Virus record (IMG/VR): IMGVR_UViG_3300004448_000112
Coordinates: 1-63,429 of that record
Origin: a virus
DNA length: 63,429 nucleotides
Strand: one strand, 5' to 3'
Shown one piece after another: positions 44,301 through 53,571 of the stretch (position 1 is the first letter of the stretch; each line of letters begins with the position of its first letter). The notes beneath the pieces were generated by a model. It worked only from the letters and a program-made list of their open reading frames with translations, did not search any database and was not told where the DNA came from. Made by a program: the position numbers and the translations under genes.

Positions 44301-46671
44301 AACCAGCACCTTGATAACCTAAACTTGCACCAGTTGGAACTGTTATTATACCACCTGATGGTGTTACTGAAACAGCATTGTTTTGAATAACATCTGAAAT
44401 GATTGCTTCTAAACGTTGAATACCTTGTAAAGAATATTGAACATCACCGCCAGCAACTAATGAGCCTGCTGGTCTGATGTTGGTTGATCTCAATTCGTCT
44501 CCAACCACAGCACAGTTTGACGGCACACTCATAGGAAGTATTTCGTAGTATGTACCTGTTTTAACATTCAATGTAATTTGAGGTTGTAGTTTAGCAGGAA
44601 CACTGTTGATGTTGCCAGCCGTAATTGCATCTGATGGCACTGTCATTAATGTGTTTATATCTGCAACCACTGTTGATTCTGCTATCTTAGTTAAATCTGT
44701 TACTTGAAGTGTTGTACCTTGTGATGGTGTGTATCCTGATGAATTCACAACCACTTGTTGAGCAATGTATGCCGCTCTCACAATTGCCGCGGCAGTTTCT
44801 GCTGTTTGTCCTGCAACGTAACTAGCACCTGCGCCTGTAAAGTAACTTAATGCCGCTTCTCTTGATCTGACATTTCCGCCTTTACGTAAATCGTTAATTG
44901 TAGCATCAATAATTATACCAATATCTCTTCTGCATTTCACAGCATCATAAGTGAAAGAACTTGTGAATGGTGAAATATTACCTGCAATTTGAACATTGAT
45001 CCAAGCAATAATTTCGTCTTGTATGAATGCTTTGTTTCTAGTTAATAAGTTTACACCTTGTGGATTTCTTGGTCCTAAATCAATTTGATGAAGTGCATAT
45101 CTTACATTTTTAAACGGACTGTCTAGTGTAACACCAGCATTAGGAGCCGGTGTATCAACACCGCCTGGACCTACATAGTAAACTTGATCTACTTGTCCAA
45201 CAAAACCCCATTGAGGTAATGTACCTGCACCGTTAACAACAAGTGCTTGTCCTGAAGCACCAATCGGTAATCTTGCTGGTCCTGAAGCACCATAAATTAA
45301 AATGTCACCTTCTGATTCTAATACATCATTTTCTGGACCACCTGCTAACAATTGCCAAACAGATGTATCAACACCAGCCCCTGGTGCGTAATCTGGTTGA
45401 TTGATTGTTGCTGGTCCAACATTGTTTGAAGTGTGTGCTGTAACACAAATGTAAGAAGTGTCTGTGTTTATAGATCCTCTCACAATATCGCCTTTGTCAA
45501 AAACAGCCGCATTGCTCCAAGCACCTTTCCAGTATAAACCTTCGTTTAGTTTATCCCAGTGTAGTACACTTGGTGGTCTGTTTCCTGTTGTGTCTAAGAT
45601 AGCAATGTAAGTTGTACCACCAACTCTAACAACATCACCTGTTTTGTAAGCAGTTGCGTTGTTGTAGTCACCTTTTAAACTGAAACCTGTAACAAATAAA
45701 TCCCAATCAGCAGTTTCTGTTGATGGAACTTTGTTTAAGTTGTTTCTTAATCCAACGTATTGGTAACCTCCGTAAGTAACAATGTCACCTGGTTGGTATT
45801 GTGTAGATGAACTCCACGAATCTTCAAATTCTAAGCCTGGAATAAAAATGTCCCAGTTGGCTTCGTCAGCCGCCAATGATGCGCCTGCTGTATGAGATGC
45901 TGTTGCAATCCATAAGTTAGCACCATACTTAACAACATCATTAACTTTGTATCTTGTTGCTGTAACCCAAGCACCTAAATATTCAATACCTTTGTGTAGG
46001 TATTGCCATTTTGCTTGATCATTTTCTAAACCTGATGCTACCGTTCCTGCTGATGTGTGTCCAGTGATACAAACATAAAGTTGTCCACCATATCTTACTG
46101 TGTCATTTGGTTTGTATCTTGTGCTTATTGCCCAAGTGTTTAACCAGTTAAATCCTTTTGCAAAAACTTCCCATTTTGCAATATCTAATTCTAATCCATC
46201 AGCCAATGTTGCCGCTGAAGTGTGTTCTGTTATACAAAGATATACAGTTGCACCGTATCTTACTAAATCGTTTACTTTGTATCTTGTTGCAATAGCCCAG
46301 TCTGTTTTGTAATCAAAACCTTCAATGAAAAGATCCCATTTTGCAATGTCGCCTTCTAGACCAATATTAACATCTGCATTTGAGGCATGACCTGTGTTAC
46401 AAATATAAATGTAACCACCGTATTTTACAACGTCATTTGGTTTGTATGTTGTGTTTACTCCCCAGTCGCCTTTCCATTCTTGCCCATCGGACATCAATGC
46501 CCAATTTGCCGCTGTTAAATCTACTTGGAATTCTGCGTCAGACGTGTGGTTTACGATACAGATGTAAGTTCTACCACCATATCTTACAACATCATCTACT
46601 GAATAAAGGGCACTTGTGTACCAAGCACCTTTCCAAACGAAACGTATTCTACCTAATTTAAACTCAGCCAT
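41302..46671 (-). CDS. Large tail fibre protein with carbohydrate-binding repeats (1789 aa)
   Basis: Residues ~10-445 hold eight ~45-50-aa repeats of the form W...Y...DVVRYGG-YIC...HTS, matching the ChtBD3/CBM5/12 carbohydrate-binding pattern. A beta-helix region follows (YVGPGGVD ~497, resuming with YYEILP and GDELRS ~700), interrupted by a ~170-aa insertion containing a CRRDIG...RKGGN module (~577). Next come YGTKRPSAGAFLSL, VDGDLHAGG and YYGHIGYLAETGG. The C-terminus has NFRVGDLFSVEQATG (~1657) and ALGGTSASINEF. It is a receptor-recognising fibre; paralogous with the 1717-aa gene. Late box upstream of the ATG. Confidence 0.85.
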   Translation of the reverse strand: MAEFKLGRIRFVWKGAWYTSALYSVDDVVRYGGRTYICIVNHTSDAEFQVDLTAANWALMSDGQEWKGDWGVNTTYKPNDVVKYGGYIYICNTGHASNADVNIGLEGDIAKWDLFIEGFDYKTDWAIATRYKVNDLVRYGATVYLCITEHTSAATLADGLELDIAKWEVFAKGFNWLNTWAISTRYKPNDTVRYGGQLYVCITGHTSAGTVASGLENDQAKWQYLHKGIEYLGAWVTATRYKVNDVVKYGANLWIATASHTAGASLAADEANWDIFIPGLEFEDSWSSSTQYQPGDIVTYGGYQYVGLRNNLNKVPSTETADWDLFVTGFSLKGDYNNATAYKTGDVVRVGGTTYIAILDTTGNRPPSVLHWDKLNEGLYWKGAWSNAAVFDKGDIVRGSINTDTSYICVTAHTSNNVGPATINQPDYAPGAGVDTSVWQLLAGGPENDVLESEGDILIYGASGPARLPIGASGQALVVNGAGTLPQWGFVGQVDQVYYVGPGGVDTPAPNAGVTLDSPFKNVRYALHQIDLGPRNPQGVNLLTRNKAFIQDEIIAWINVQIAGNISPFTSSFTYDAVKCRRDIGIIIDATINDLRKGGNVRSREAALSYFTGAGASYVAGQTAETAAAIVRAAYIAQQVVVNSSGYTPSQGTTLQVTDLTKIAESTVVADINTLMTVPSDAITAGNINSVPAKLQPQITLNVKTGTYYEILPMSVPSNCAVVGDELRSTNIRPAGSLVAGGDVQYSLQGIQRLEAIISDVIQNNAVSVTPSGGIITVPTGASLGYQGAGLIEGTGVVNTTASGSGTGATFTLTTNAFGFVTGLTVLAPGQNYAIGETITIASTETINNPGTGDTAIGETITFQVLTVTTGNTITQNVAVPAGSSTAGTAAAAIADNIEKYIDFKINAVGSDVAVTGSNTANVEVGYTNARLRLLANREFMAKECAEFVKRANPGYVFGQNDCEDDIKDYIDGIIYDLQYTGNYMSLKGAKWYVNAVGGSTTSDMFYMRNATGLRNCTVQGLSGSLGAANSYGTKRPSAGAFLSLDPGYGTADESVWIGALNGAGGRSPYIQNVTTFGTGAVGQKIDGDLHAGGNDSMVSNDFTQVISDGIGAWITNLGRAELVSVFSYYGHIGYLAETGGKIRATNGNSSYGDFGCVAEGVDPTEVPVTGKVNNRSTDAVVDSVFTDGTQILALEYGNAGREYSNATVTITGDGFGLNGVVATYNTGGVYKIRLTETPASDPSDLGGKGFVTTTNSGQTGTTTNITLAAADSAASGVYVGMALFVTEGKGAGQYGYIDTYNSSSKIAAIKKFSDSSAGWDTLGGKAVETTLDSTTIYEITPRVVIGAPSNDGSTTPRQAVARAVVTGEVISSVKILDCGASYTSAPTVTFTDPNNTTEAPVQAYIGDGVLGQPTFVARGSDYVTASAGITEQGVQATVTGITQATTAVITTSAAHNFNTNDKVKFDGILGMVELNTGVFYYVKVLTTDTFEIYADYELTTPIDSTGYTAYASAGTAETFGGFRDDYQTGKYIAVENLTSIPRAGSNIEFGHLPGQYFKLVAVNQQLGTQTPFTGLLQVSPDIKSYESPEHGQSIEMRIRYSQVRLTGHDFLDIGTGNFTTTNYPGLPTQNPIPANETVEGGGGRVFFTSTDQDGNFRVGDLFSVEQATGIASLNADAFNISGLQELQLGDLALGGTSASINEFSTDGTMAANSDAIVPTQRAIRTYIASQIGGGASSLNVNLITAGLVVITGNTISTSNNVGINFQSVTNFTKGVTGVPIAMNYLIHS
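45336..46641 (-). repeat. Eight ChtBD3-like repeats in the 1789-aa fibre
   Basis: Each unit has W-x-Y, a D(V/I/L)V, YGG and an aromatic strand YIC or equivalent, then HTS. Units 1-4 are closest to each other; 6-8 are more diverged. Confidence 0.8.
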
Positions 46672-46697
46672 GGGTTAATATATCCTCTTATTACAGT

Positions 46698-46705
46698 TAT
46701 TTATC
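46698..46705 (-). promoter_or_regulatory. Late promoter box GATAAATA before the 1789-aa fibre
   Basis: Box 26 nt upstream of ATG 46671, with GAGG in the leader. Confidence 0.65.
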
Positions 46706-46706
46706 A

Positions 46707-49700
46707 TTATTCGCCATATCCGTTAGAACTATCAATAGCACTAGCCGGATCTCCTTCATTTAATTCTGTACTTGCTGTACCACCAGTGAAAAAGTTCAAT
46801 GCTAACAATGAGCCTGAAAATCCACCATTTAAATTAGCAATTCTATCTATAACAATTTGTCCTGTTTCTGGAAATGCTTCATTAAATATTTCTTTATTTC
46901 TTACTTTAATTTGACCTGCTCTAAAACCTGAAACATTCAAGTTAGCACCACCACCAGAAACTCTTGATCCAATATATGTAAGAATTGCTTTTTGTGTTGG
47001 GACAACATTATCTGAATTTGCCGCCATTGTAGGATCTGTAGAAAATTCTCTAATAACAACTTCTGTTCCACCTAGTACAACACCACCTAGTGCTAATTCT
47101 GATAGTCCTTGTAAATTAAATAAATCTGCATTAAGTGTTACAATACCAGTTGCCTGTTCAACAATAAACAATTCTCCAACACGGAAGTTACCATTCTGGT
47201 CAGTTGATGTGTAGAAAACTCTACCACCGCCATTATTGGAAGTTTCTCTGTTTGCTTGGTATTCATAACCTTCTGTGAATCCAGCATTGGTATAAAGTTC
47301 TGGATAGTTTGTTGTTGTTACTCCACCAGTTCCAATATCTAAGAAATCATGACCAGTTAATCTAACTTGTGAATACTGTTGTCTAATTGTTATTGTTGTG
47401 TCATGCCCTGGAGATTCGTTAGATTTCAAACTTGGTGAAATTCTAAATTGTGCTGTAAGATTTGGAACTGAACCTGTAACTTTTGTAATCTGTGTTACTC
47501 TATAAATTTGATCTTCAATGCCGTTAATGTACAACAAGTCGCCTGGTCCAGGTTCTCTTGATAATTCTTTTATTTGTACAACTTTTCCTAATTGGAATTC
47601 ATCAGCAAATCCATCACCATCGATTGTGGCACTTACATTGATAAATCCTGTACCTCTGTTGGTGAATGTTGGTTGACTCAATACTCCGCTGGCTATTCTT
47701 GCTTCAACAGCCACATCGGTTATGTTCACATTGTCTGTGATTGTAACTGTCGGTGCTGTTGCATATCCTGATCCTGTGTCTAACAGTTGTACTTTAGAAA
47801 CTTTTCCTGCATTTGTTATAACTCTTGCTAAAGGTGGAGAACCTTTTTTAAGAATAGTCACATCTGACATTGTAGTACTTTTTAATGGAACAAAATAACC
47901 ACCGTTAAATCTGCCACCTACAATACCTGAGTAAGTTCCTGATAATGTTGTTAATTGTTTCCAACTTACTGCATCATATGAGTAAGCCACTTCGCCATTC
48001 ACAGTAATCGCTAAAAAAGTTCCTTGAGAACTTGTTACTGCTGTGTACGGTCCTGTGTGTGGAGGTGTTTCTGATTCTGTCCAAACTGTGATAGCACTTG
48101 TTGAACTTTGTGCCGCATTTGCATTTGATACAAAAAATTTATTCACTGATGTTGAATCATCAAATGGTGAATCTTGTACTGATGCTATAAATTTATCTCC
48201 AGTGAACGACAAGTGCTGTACTATATATCTGTCACCACCTATGTTAGCCGCTAACGCCCAAGTTGTACCACCGTCTACTGATTCCCAAGTTTGTCCATAG
48301 TCGTTGCTTATAACAATTAAACCGTTACCTGCCGCAATTTTTGAAAACACTGCTGTTGATCCATCGTACGGTTCAACTTGTTGAGATGACCATGTGTTAC
48401 CTTCATCACCTGATATGTAAACAACACCTGTTGATGAAACTACAACCCATTGTGAAGATACGTCTTCCCATGCACAACCTTTAAATATGTCTGCTCCAAT
48501 GTTGCCTGACAAGTCACTCCAGTTAGCACCGTCTTGAGATCTTGCTAGACCACCTGTGCTAGAAGTTGCCATAAAGTTATTCTTTCCGCCTACTAAACTG
48601 TTCCAGTCCTGTGTCGGTATACCGTTTGCAACAGTCCAGTTGCTTGAATCTACTGATCTTAAACCTCTACCGTTGCCTAATAAAATAGTTACGTTTGTGC
48701 TTGAAACTCTTCTTGAAGCACCTAATAAATAATCTCCACTTAATGGAATTGATGCTGATGAAGTACTGTATGGTGGTTCACTGAATTGTATTCTTGGCTC
48801 AATAAAATATTTTGTTGATGGATCTAATGCTGTTTCAATTGCAACTCCACCTAAAAAATGTTGCCATCCTGGTGTGTTATCAAATTCTTTTTTAACTGTG
48901 CATTCTTTTGTTAATTCATTAAAAGAATTAATGATTCCGTATTGTCCTCTGCCAGTACCTTCCCAAATATAAATTCTTTGTCCAACTGTTTGGGCCGAAG
49001 TTCCTTGGAATTGTGCATTCAATTTTATGCTGGTAGCAGTACCTGATATGGCTGGTCCTGATTTACTTGTGTATCCGGCACCTCCTGCTGGTGTTGAATC
49101 TCCAGGGCCTAACAATCTTACTTTGTTTACGGCACCGTCTCTTGTGTTTTCATAATTGATTACACCTGATGCACCTTCTCCTGAACCTGCTATTGTGATA
49201 GTAGCAGATGTATAATCTTGTCCTGCATGATCGTAAGCAAAAGCAAATATTTCATTTTCATCATTGTACACTGCATCTATTTGAGCTTCTTGTGTTCTGT
49301 TATTGAATTTTGCTGTGATAGGTGTTTCAGTAGGTGTTACACCTTCTGCAACTGAACCCCAATCTCCATAAGAGTTGTTTCCGTTTGTTGCTCTAACTTT
49401 ACCACCAGAAGTTGCTAGATATCCTATGTGACAATAATATGTGAACACAGATACAAGTTCTGATTTACCTTCACCATTAACCCAGAAACCAATACCTTGA
49501 TCGATAACCTGTGTAAAGTCATTGGCAACAATTGATCTGTTACCACCATTGTGAAGATCACCATCTACTTTTAAACCTACACATCCTGTTCCAAATGTTG
49601 ATACATTTTGTACATAACAAGATCGTGTTGTTATCCAAGCCGCCGCATCTGACGCCCCCGAACCAGGATTTAACGAAACAAATGCTCCGCCTGTTGGTCT

Positions 49701-51860
49701 TTTTGTGCCGTATTCATTGATTGGTCCTAATGTTCCAGATAATCCACTCAATGACATATTTCTAATACCTGAACCATTGTTAACATAAAACATATTTGAT
49801 GTTTCATAACCAGCCGCCGGTTTAACTTCTGTGCTTCGTAGTTCATCTCCAACTAGTGCAGTGTCTCTTGGCACAGTGATAGGTAAAATTTCTTGATATA
49901 AACCTGTTTTAATAAAGACTGTTGCAGGTGATCTTGCGGCTAAATCGCTATTGATAAAATCACAAGCAAATTTAATCGTTTTAAAAGGAGCCGCTAACTG
50001 TGTTCCTTTTGTTTGATCGTCTATACCGTCTGGTGATACATAATAAACTTTTGGTGTTACATCAAAATCTTCCCAGAAAGGAATGTTGTTTGACCCTACT
50101 TTTAATACTTGTCCTGATGCTCCTATACCAATTCTTAATCTTGTTGAATCATCATTTTGTGTTTTGATATCTCCAGGATATTCTAACACATTAGGAGTGT
50201 GTCCTGTTGCTACTAATATCCAGTAAGGTCCAACATTTTCTGATTCAAAATCTAATGGTGGTTTAGCATCTGATGAATTTGCTTCATGTTTTAAAATACA
50301 TTTGTAAAGTGTGCCTGCAACTGTAACAACGTCTCCAGGGAAATATGTTTGTTCGCCTGATACACCACCTAGATTAGTTTCTTTCCAAGGTCCTTTGAAT
50401 GCATTACCTGTTACCAATAATTGCCATGGGAATGGAGAATCAGTTCCTTCGTCGTACACAACTCTTGTGCTTGGATCTACACTTGCATTATCTTTAACAG
50501 CAATATATAAATCACCGCCAGCTCTTACAACATCACCAGTTTTGTATGGAAAAGGTTCAACAGCATCATTAACTAGATAAGTTGATTTCCATTCACCTTG
50601 GAATGTATATCCAACAACTTGTAATTCCCAAGTTGCAGATGCATCTGTGACAGCAGGTGTAACACCAATATTACTTTTTAGTGCAACATATGTGTAACCT
50701 CCGTAGAGAACAACATCACCTTGTTGATAGTATTGTGTAACAGTCCATATTGATTCAAATTCTAAACCAGGTACCCATAAATTGAAATTACTTTCAACCA
50801 TAGTGGCACTTGTTGCCCAGTGTCCTGTGGTTACTTGCCACATACCAGGAGACCATCTTACTAGTTCTCCTGCTGAATATCTTTCTCCAACAGTGTAATC
50901 GCCTCTGTATCTAATTCCTGTGAACACAGTTTCCCATTGTCCATTGTTTGCTTCTAAACCATCGTTGGAATCGTTGGCTACACCGTTTACTCCTACTGAT
51001 GTTATTGCACCACCACCGTCCACTGTGTTAATAACTATGGACACATCATTGGCTGGTGTTGCTCCACCCAGTGCTGATCCTAAAATTGTGAAAGTTTCTG
51101 AAGCAAGATAAGTTGATCCACCGTTTGTGATTTGAATATTATATGTTGCGCCAACTTTGAAAATAAAGAATTGGAATCCTGTTCCTGACGCACCACCGTA
51201 TGCATTAGTAGGATTTATAAATTTATTTGAAGTGGCCGATCTGTGACCTGTTGTACATCTAAAAACTGTACCACCGTAGTACACAACATCATCTGGATAG
51301 TACAAAGTGTTTGCTGTCCAGTCGCTTCTAAAGTTATCTGATCTAGAATATTGATCCCAGTATGACGCATTGAATTGTAATCCATCATCAGCACTTCCTG
51401 AAGTGTGTGCTGTGTTACATTTCCAAATTGATCCACCGTAAATTACTGTTTGGTCAACATTGTAAAGTGTAGCAGGTGTCCAAATACTTTGCCAATCTTC
51501 TCCACGAGCAAAGTAAACCCATTTTAATTCATCTCCTAGTACACCATTTGAAACAGATGCATTTGAAATGTGACCTTCAATACATTTGTAAATTAATCCA
51601 CCAACTTTAACCAGTTCACCAATTTTGTAAAATGTTGAAGGTGTCCACGCACCAGTCCAACTTTGGCCATCCATCATCTGAGACCATTTTGGAGTCGAGT
51701 TGTTTAAGTCGTTGTAAAAGTTTGTGTCTGATGTGTGTACGTTAACACATACAAATACTTTTGCACCGTATCTTAGTACATCATCTTTTACATAAAGAGT
51801 ATTGGCTGACCAATCACCTCTCCATCTAAATCTAATTCTATCTATTCGAAAATCTGCCAT
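46707..51860 (-). CDS. Large tail fibre protein with carbohydrate-binding repeats and Asp-box propeller (1717 aa)
   Basis: Paralogue of the 1789-aa fibre. Residues ~10-540 have eight ChtBD3-like repeats. One GGATPANDV stalk module, like those of the 2344-aa protein, is inserted between repeats 4 and 5 (around residues 220-280). A beta-helix begins near residue 600 (YVSPDGIDD, YQEILPITVPRDTAL). Residues ~1053-1337 hold an Asp-box (BNR) propeller-like domain with SGDEGNTW, SNDYGQTW and SVDGGTTW. The C-terminus repeats FRVGELFIVEQATG (~1558) and ALGGTEVV. It lacks the CRRD insertion of its paralogue. Confidence 0.85.
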   Translation of the reverse strand: MADFRIDRIRFRWRGDWSANTLYVKDDVLRYGAKVFVCVNVHTSDTNFYNDLNNSTPKWSQMMDGQSWTGAWTPSTFYKIGELVKVGGLIYKCIEGHISNASVSNGVLGDELKWVYFARGEDWQSIWTPATLYNVDQTVIYGGSIWKCNTAHTSGSADDGLQFNASYWDQYSRSDNFRSDWTANTLYYPDDVVYYGGTVFRCTTGHRSATSNKFINPTNAYGGASGTGFQFFIFKVGATYNIQITNGGSTYLASETFTILGSALGGATPANDVSIVINTVDGGGAITSVGVNGVANDSNDGLEANNGQWETVFTGIRYRGDYTVGERYSAGELVRWSPGMWQVTTGHWATSATMVESNFNLWVPGLEFESIWTVTQYYQQGDVVLYGGYTYVALKSNIGVTPAVTDASATWELQVVGYTFQGEWKSTYLVNDAVEPFPYKTGDVVRAGGDLYIAVKDNASVDPSTRVVYDEGTDSPFPWQLLVTGNAFKGPWKETNLGGVSGEQTYFPGDVVTVAGTLYKCILKHEANSSDAKPPLDFESENVGPYWILVATGHTPNVLEYPGDIKTQNDDSTRLRIGIGASGQVLKVGSNNIPFWEDFDVTPKVYYVSPDGIDDQTKGTQLAAPFKTIKFACDFINSDLAARSPATVFIKTGLYQEILPITVPRDTALVGDELRSTEVKPAAGYETSNMFYVNNGSGIRNMSLSGLSGTLGPINEYGTKRPTGGAFVSLNPGSGASDAAAWITTRSCYVQNVSTFGTGCVGLKVDGDLHNGGNRSIVANDFTQVIDQGIGFWVNGEGKSELVSVFTYYCHIGYLATSGGKVRATNGNNSYGDWGSVAEGVTPTETPITAKFNNRTQEAQIDAVYNDENEIFAFAYDHAGQDYTSATITIAGSGEGASGVINYENTRDGAVNKVRLLGPGDSTPAGGAGYTSKSGPAISGTATSIKLNAQFQGTSAQTVGQRIYIWEGTGRGQYGIINSFNELTKECTVKKEFDNTPGWQHFLGGVAIETALDPSTKYFIEPRIQFSEPPYSTSSASIPLSGDYLLGASRRVSSTNVTILLGNGRGLRSVDSSNWTVANGIPTQDWNSLVGGKNNFMATSSTGGLARSQDGANWSDLSGNIGADIFKGCAWEDVSSQWVVVSSTGVVYISGDEGNTWSSQQVEPYDGSTAVFSKIAAGNGLIVISNDYGQTWESVDGGTTWALAANIGGDRYIVQHLSFTGDKFIASVQDSPFDDSTSVNKFFVSNANAAQSSTSAITVWTESETPPHTGPYTAVTSSQGTFLAITVNGEVAYSYDAVSWKQLTTLSGTYSGIVGGRFNGGYFVPLKSTTMSDVTILKKGSPPLARVITNAGKVSKVQLLDTGSGYATAPTVTITDNVNITDVAVEARIASGVLSQPTFTNRGTGFINVSATIDGDGFADEFQLGKVVQIKELSREPGPGDLLYINGIEDQIYRVTQITKVTGSVPNLTAQFRISPSLKSNESPGHDTTITIRQQYSQVRLTGHDFLDIGTGGVTTTNYPELYTNAGFTEGYEYQANRETSNNGGGRVFYTSTDQNGNFRVGELFIVEQATGIVTLNADLFNLQGLSELALGGVVLGGTEVVIREFSTDPTMAANSDNVVPTQKAILTYIGSRVSGGGANLNVSGFRAGQIKVRNKEIFNEAFPETGQIVIDRIANLNGGFSGSLLALNFFTGGTASTELNEGDPASAIDSSNGYGE
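50240..51830 (-). repeat. Eight ChtBD3-like repeats interrupted by one stalk module
   Basis: Same W...DVV...YGG...HTS units as in the 1789-aa fibre; the interrupting TPANDV unit lies around 51020-51200. Confidence 0.78.
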
Positions 51861-51877
51861 TGACTAATTCCTATATG

Positions 51878-51885
51878 TATTTATT
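51878..51885 (-). promoter_or_regulatory. Late promoter box AATAAATA before the 1717-aa fibre
   Basis: Box 17 nt upstream of ATG 51860; AGGAA lies between. Confidence 0.62.
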
Positions 51886-51888
51886 TCC

Positions 51889-52263
51889 TTAACCATTATA
51901 AGGTTCTACATATCCTGGATATGTATGAGCCTCGTTAACTTTTAATACTAATTCACCTTCACTATTCACATAATAAAACAGGTTTCTACCATCCCATTTG
52001 TACTGTTCGTACACCAAATTTGGATAATTTTTTCTGTGTTGTTGATCTCTACCTTCAAAAAAGTCTTCTCCTCTACTCCAATTATTGTAGTTTTCATCAA
52101 TATTTCCTGGTCTATTCAATTGAACTCCATCTTCTAGTTTTAATAAATCTGATTTCACCATGTACAAATCGCCTACATCTGTTCTACGCAACCCATAGAA
52201 ATATCTATTGTTTGCCAGTGTCTTCTGTAATTCGTCTATGCCTACGCCAAATACTTGTGCCAT
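51889..52263 (-). CDS. Paralogous small structural protein with RYFYGLRRTD motif, copy A
   Basis: 124 aa; NRYFYGLRRTDVG, then RPGNIDENYNNW, GEDFFEGRDQQH and WDGRNLFYYVNSEGELVLK. All these are shared with the 153-aa protein at 53572-54033. No known function. It overlaps the promoter region of the 1717-aa fibre and follows the 428-aa gene by 6 nt. Confidence 0.75.
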   Translation of the reverse strand: MAQVFGVGIDELQKTLANNRYFYGLRRTDVGDLYMVKSDLLKLEDGVQLNRPGNIDENYNNWSRGEDFFEGRDQQHRKNYPNLVYEQYKWDGRNLFYYVNSEGELVLKVNEAHTYPGYVEPYNG

Positions 52264-52269
52264 GTTCTA

Positions 52270-53556
52270 TTAACTCACTATGTTGATTGTGTTACCCATT
52301 GCTGAATGAATTGTACATTGATAATAAAGTGTGCTTGGAGCATCCATAGGAACTTCTAAAACCTGCGTTCCTGTTTTGCTTCCACTCACTCCTGATGAAT
52401 ATTCTGCACCACCGTTTGATACTCTAAATTCAAATGGATGACTAGAACCTGTTCCATTTACAAAAATATAAGTGTGTCCTCTCATCAAATATAACACAGG
52501 ATCGTTTGTTGCACTTGCAAATCCTGGACCTGTGAACGTGTAATTAGATGAACCTGCGGCTCCAACGTTCCATCTCATTGTTGGACCGTTTTGTTTTTCC
52601 CAACCTGTACCGTTGTAATACAATACATCACCTTGAGCTGGTGTTGATATTGTTACATCAGTTAAGTCGTTAAGAGTACTTGCTCCGCCACCTGCGTCTG
52701 TTACAAATTCTAAAGCAGTTCCACCTGCGTTTACTTTAACAGTTCTTCCTGCTGAACCTGAAAAAGTTGCTGGAGTGTCTGTTAATGTCAATATTGATGT
52801 TGGAACACTTGGTTTGTTGTTCAAGTTATTGTAATTTAAATAATATGTACTATCTAATCCGTCCAATGTGTCAGCATCAGTTCCACCACCGCCACTGGTT
52901 GCATCATCACCTGGTACCCATTTTGTTCCATTCCATTTTAATACTTGTCCTGAAGTTGGAGTAGTTGTTGTTGTGTCAACATCTGAAAGTTTGTCAATTG
53001 AAAATGCCGCAACAATTTGTAATCCATCAGCCGTACCATTAACTTGTAAAAAGCCGCCTGCTAGTCCAGAGTATGTTACTGGAGTGTCTGTTAATCCAAG
53101 AAATGCAGTTGCACCTCCTCCTCCACCGCCACCTGCTGAAACATCACCTGGTTTCCAAGTTTGTGAACCTGAATCATAAATTAATGCTTGTCCGTTAGTC
53201 GCCGCCGCCGAAAAATCGACATCTGAAAACATTCCGATAGATTTATTTGCATCTGCAATTTTTACCCAGGCACTTGCGTGAGCATAGTAGGAAGCATTCT
53301 CACCGTGTACATGAGCAAACATTCCATGATACGTTCCCGCATCTGGTAAATCTGCTAGAGTTTGATATAAAAAAGTTATTTTGTTTGCACCTGTGGCAGT
53401 AATCAAATTATTATTGACTATTGTTAAGGCTGTTCCGTTTCCAAGAGCTGTGTACAATTCTTGAAAATTGTTATTCATTTTTCCACCAGCATCTCTTAAC
53501 GAATCACCTTGACCGTCATTTGGAATAATACCAGTGTTTATAAGTTGTCTTGTCAT
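52270..53556 (-). CDS. Tail fibre-like protein with C-terminal cupredoxin-like domain
   Basis: 428 aa. The start MTRQLINTGIIPNDGQGD and NNNFQELYTALGNG is typical of T4-type marine fibre proteins. The middle has Gly-rich, repeated QTWKPGD-, GTKWVPGDD- and GTGWEKQ-type strands. The last ~70 residues (360-428) look like a cupredoxin: GHTYIFVN, SHPFEF (H373), VPMDAPSTLYYQC (C414), IHSAMG (H417, M420). The ligand set H...C-x2-H-x2-M equals that of amicyanin. Phage expression with Cu bound is untested. Confidence 0.78.
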   Translation of the reverse strand: MTRQLINTGIIPNDGQGDSLRDAGGKMNNNFQELYTALGNGTALTIVNNNLITATGANKITFLYQTLADLPDAGTYHGMFAHVHGENASYYAHASAWVKIADANKSIGMFSDVDFSAAATNGQALIYDSGSQTWKPGDVSAGGGGGGGATAFLGLTDTPVTYSGLAGGFLQVNGTADGLQIVAAFSIDKLSDVDTTTTTPTSGQVLKWNGTKWVPGDDATSGGGGTDADTLDGLDSTYYLNYNNLNNKPSVPTSILTLTDTPATFSGSAGRTVKVNAGGTALEFVTDAGGGASTLNDLTDVTISTPAQGDVLYYNGTGWEKQNGPTMRWNVGAAGSSNYTFTGPGFASATNDPVLYLMRGHTYIFVNGTGSSHPFEFRVSNGGAEYSSGVSGSKTGTQVLEVPMDAPSTLYYQCTIHSAMGNTINIVS

Positions 53557-53571
53557 ATGTTTTCTCCTACT

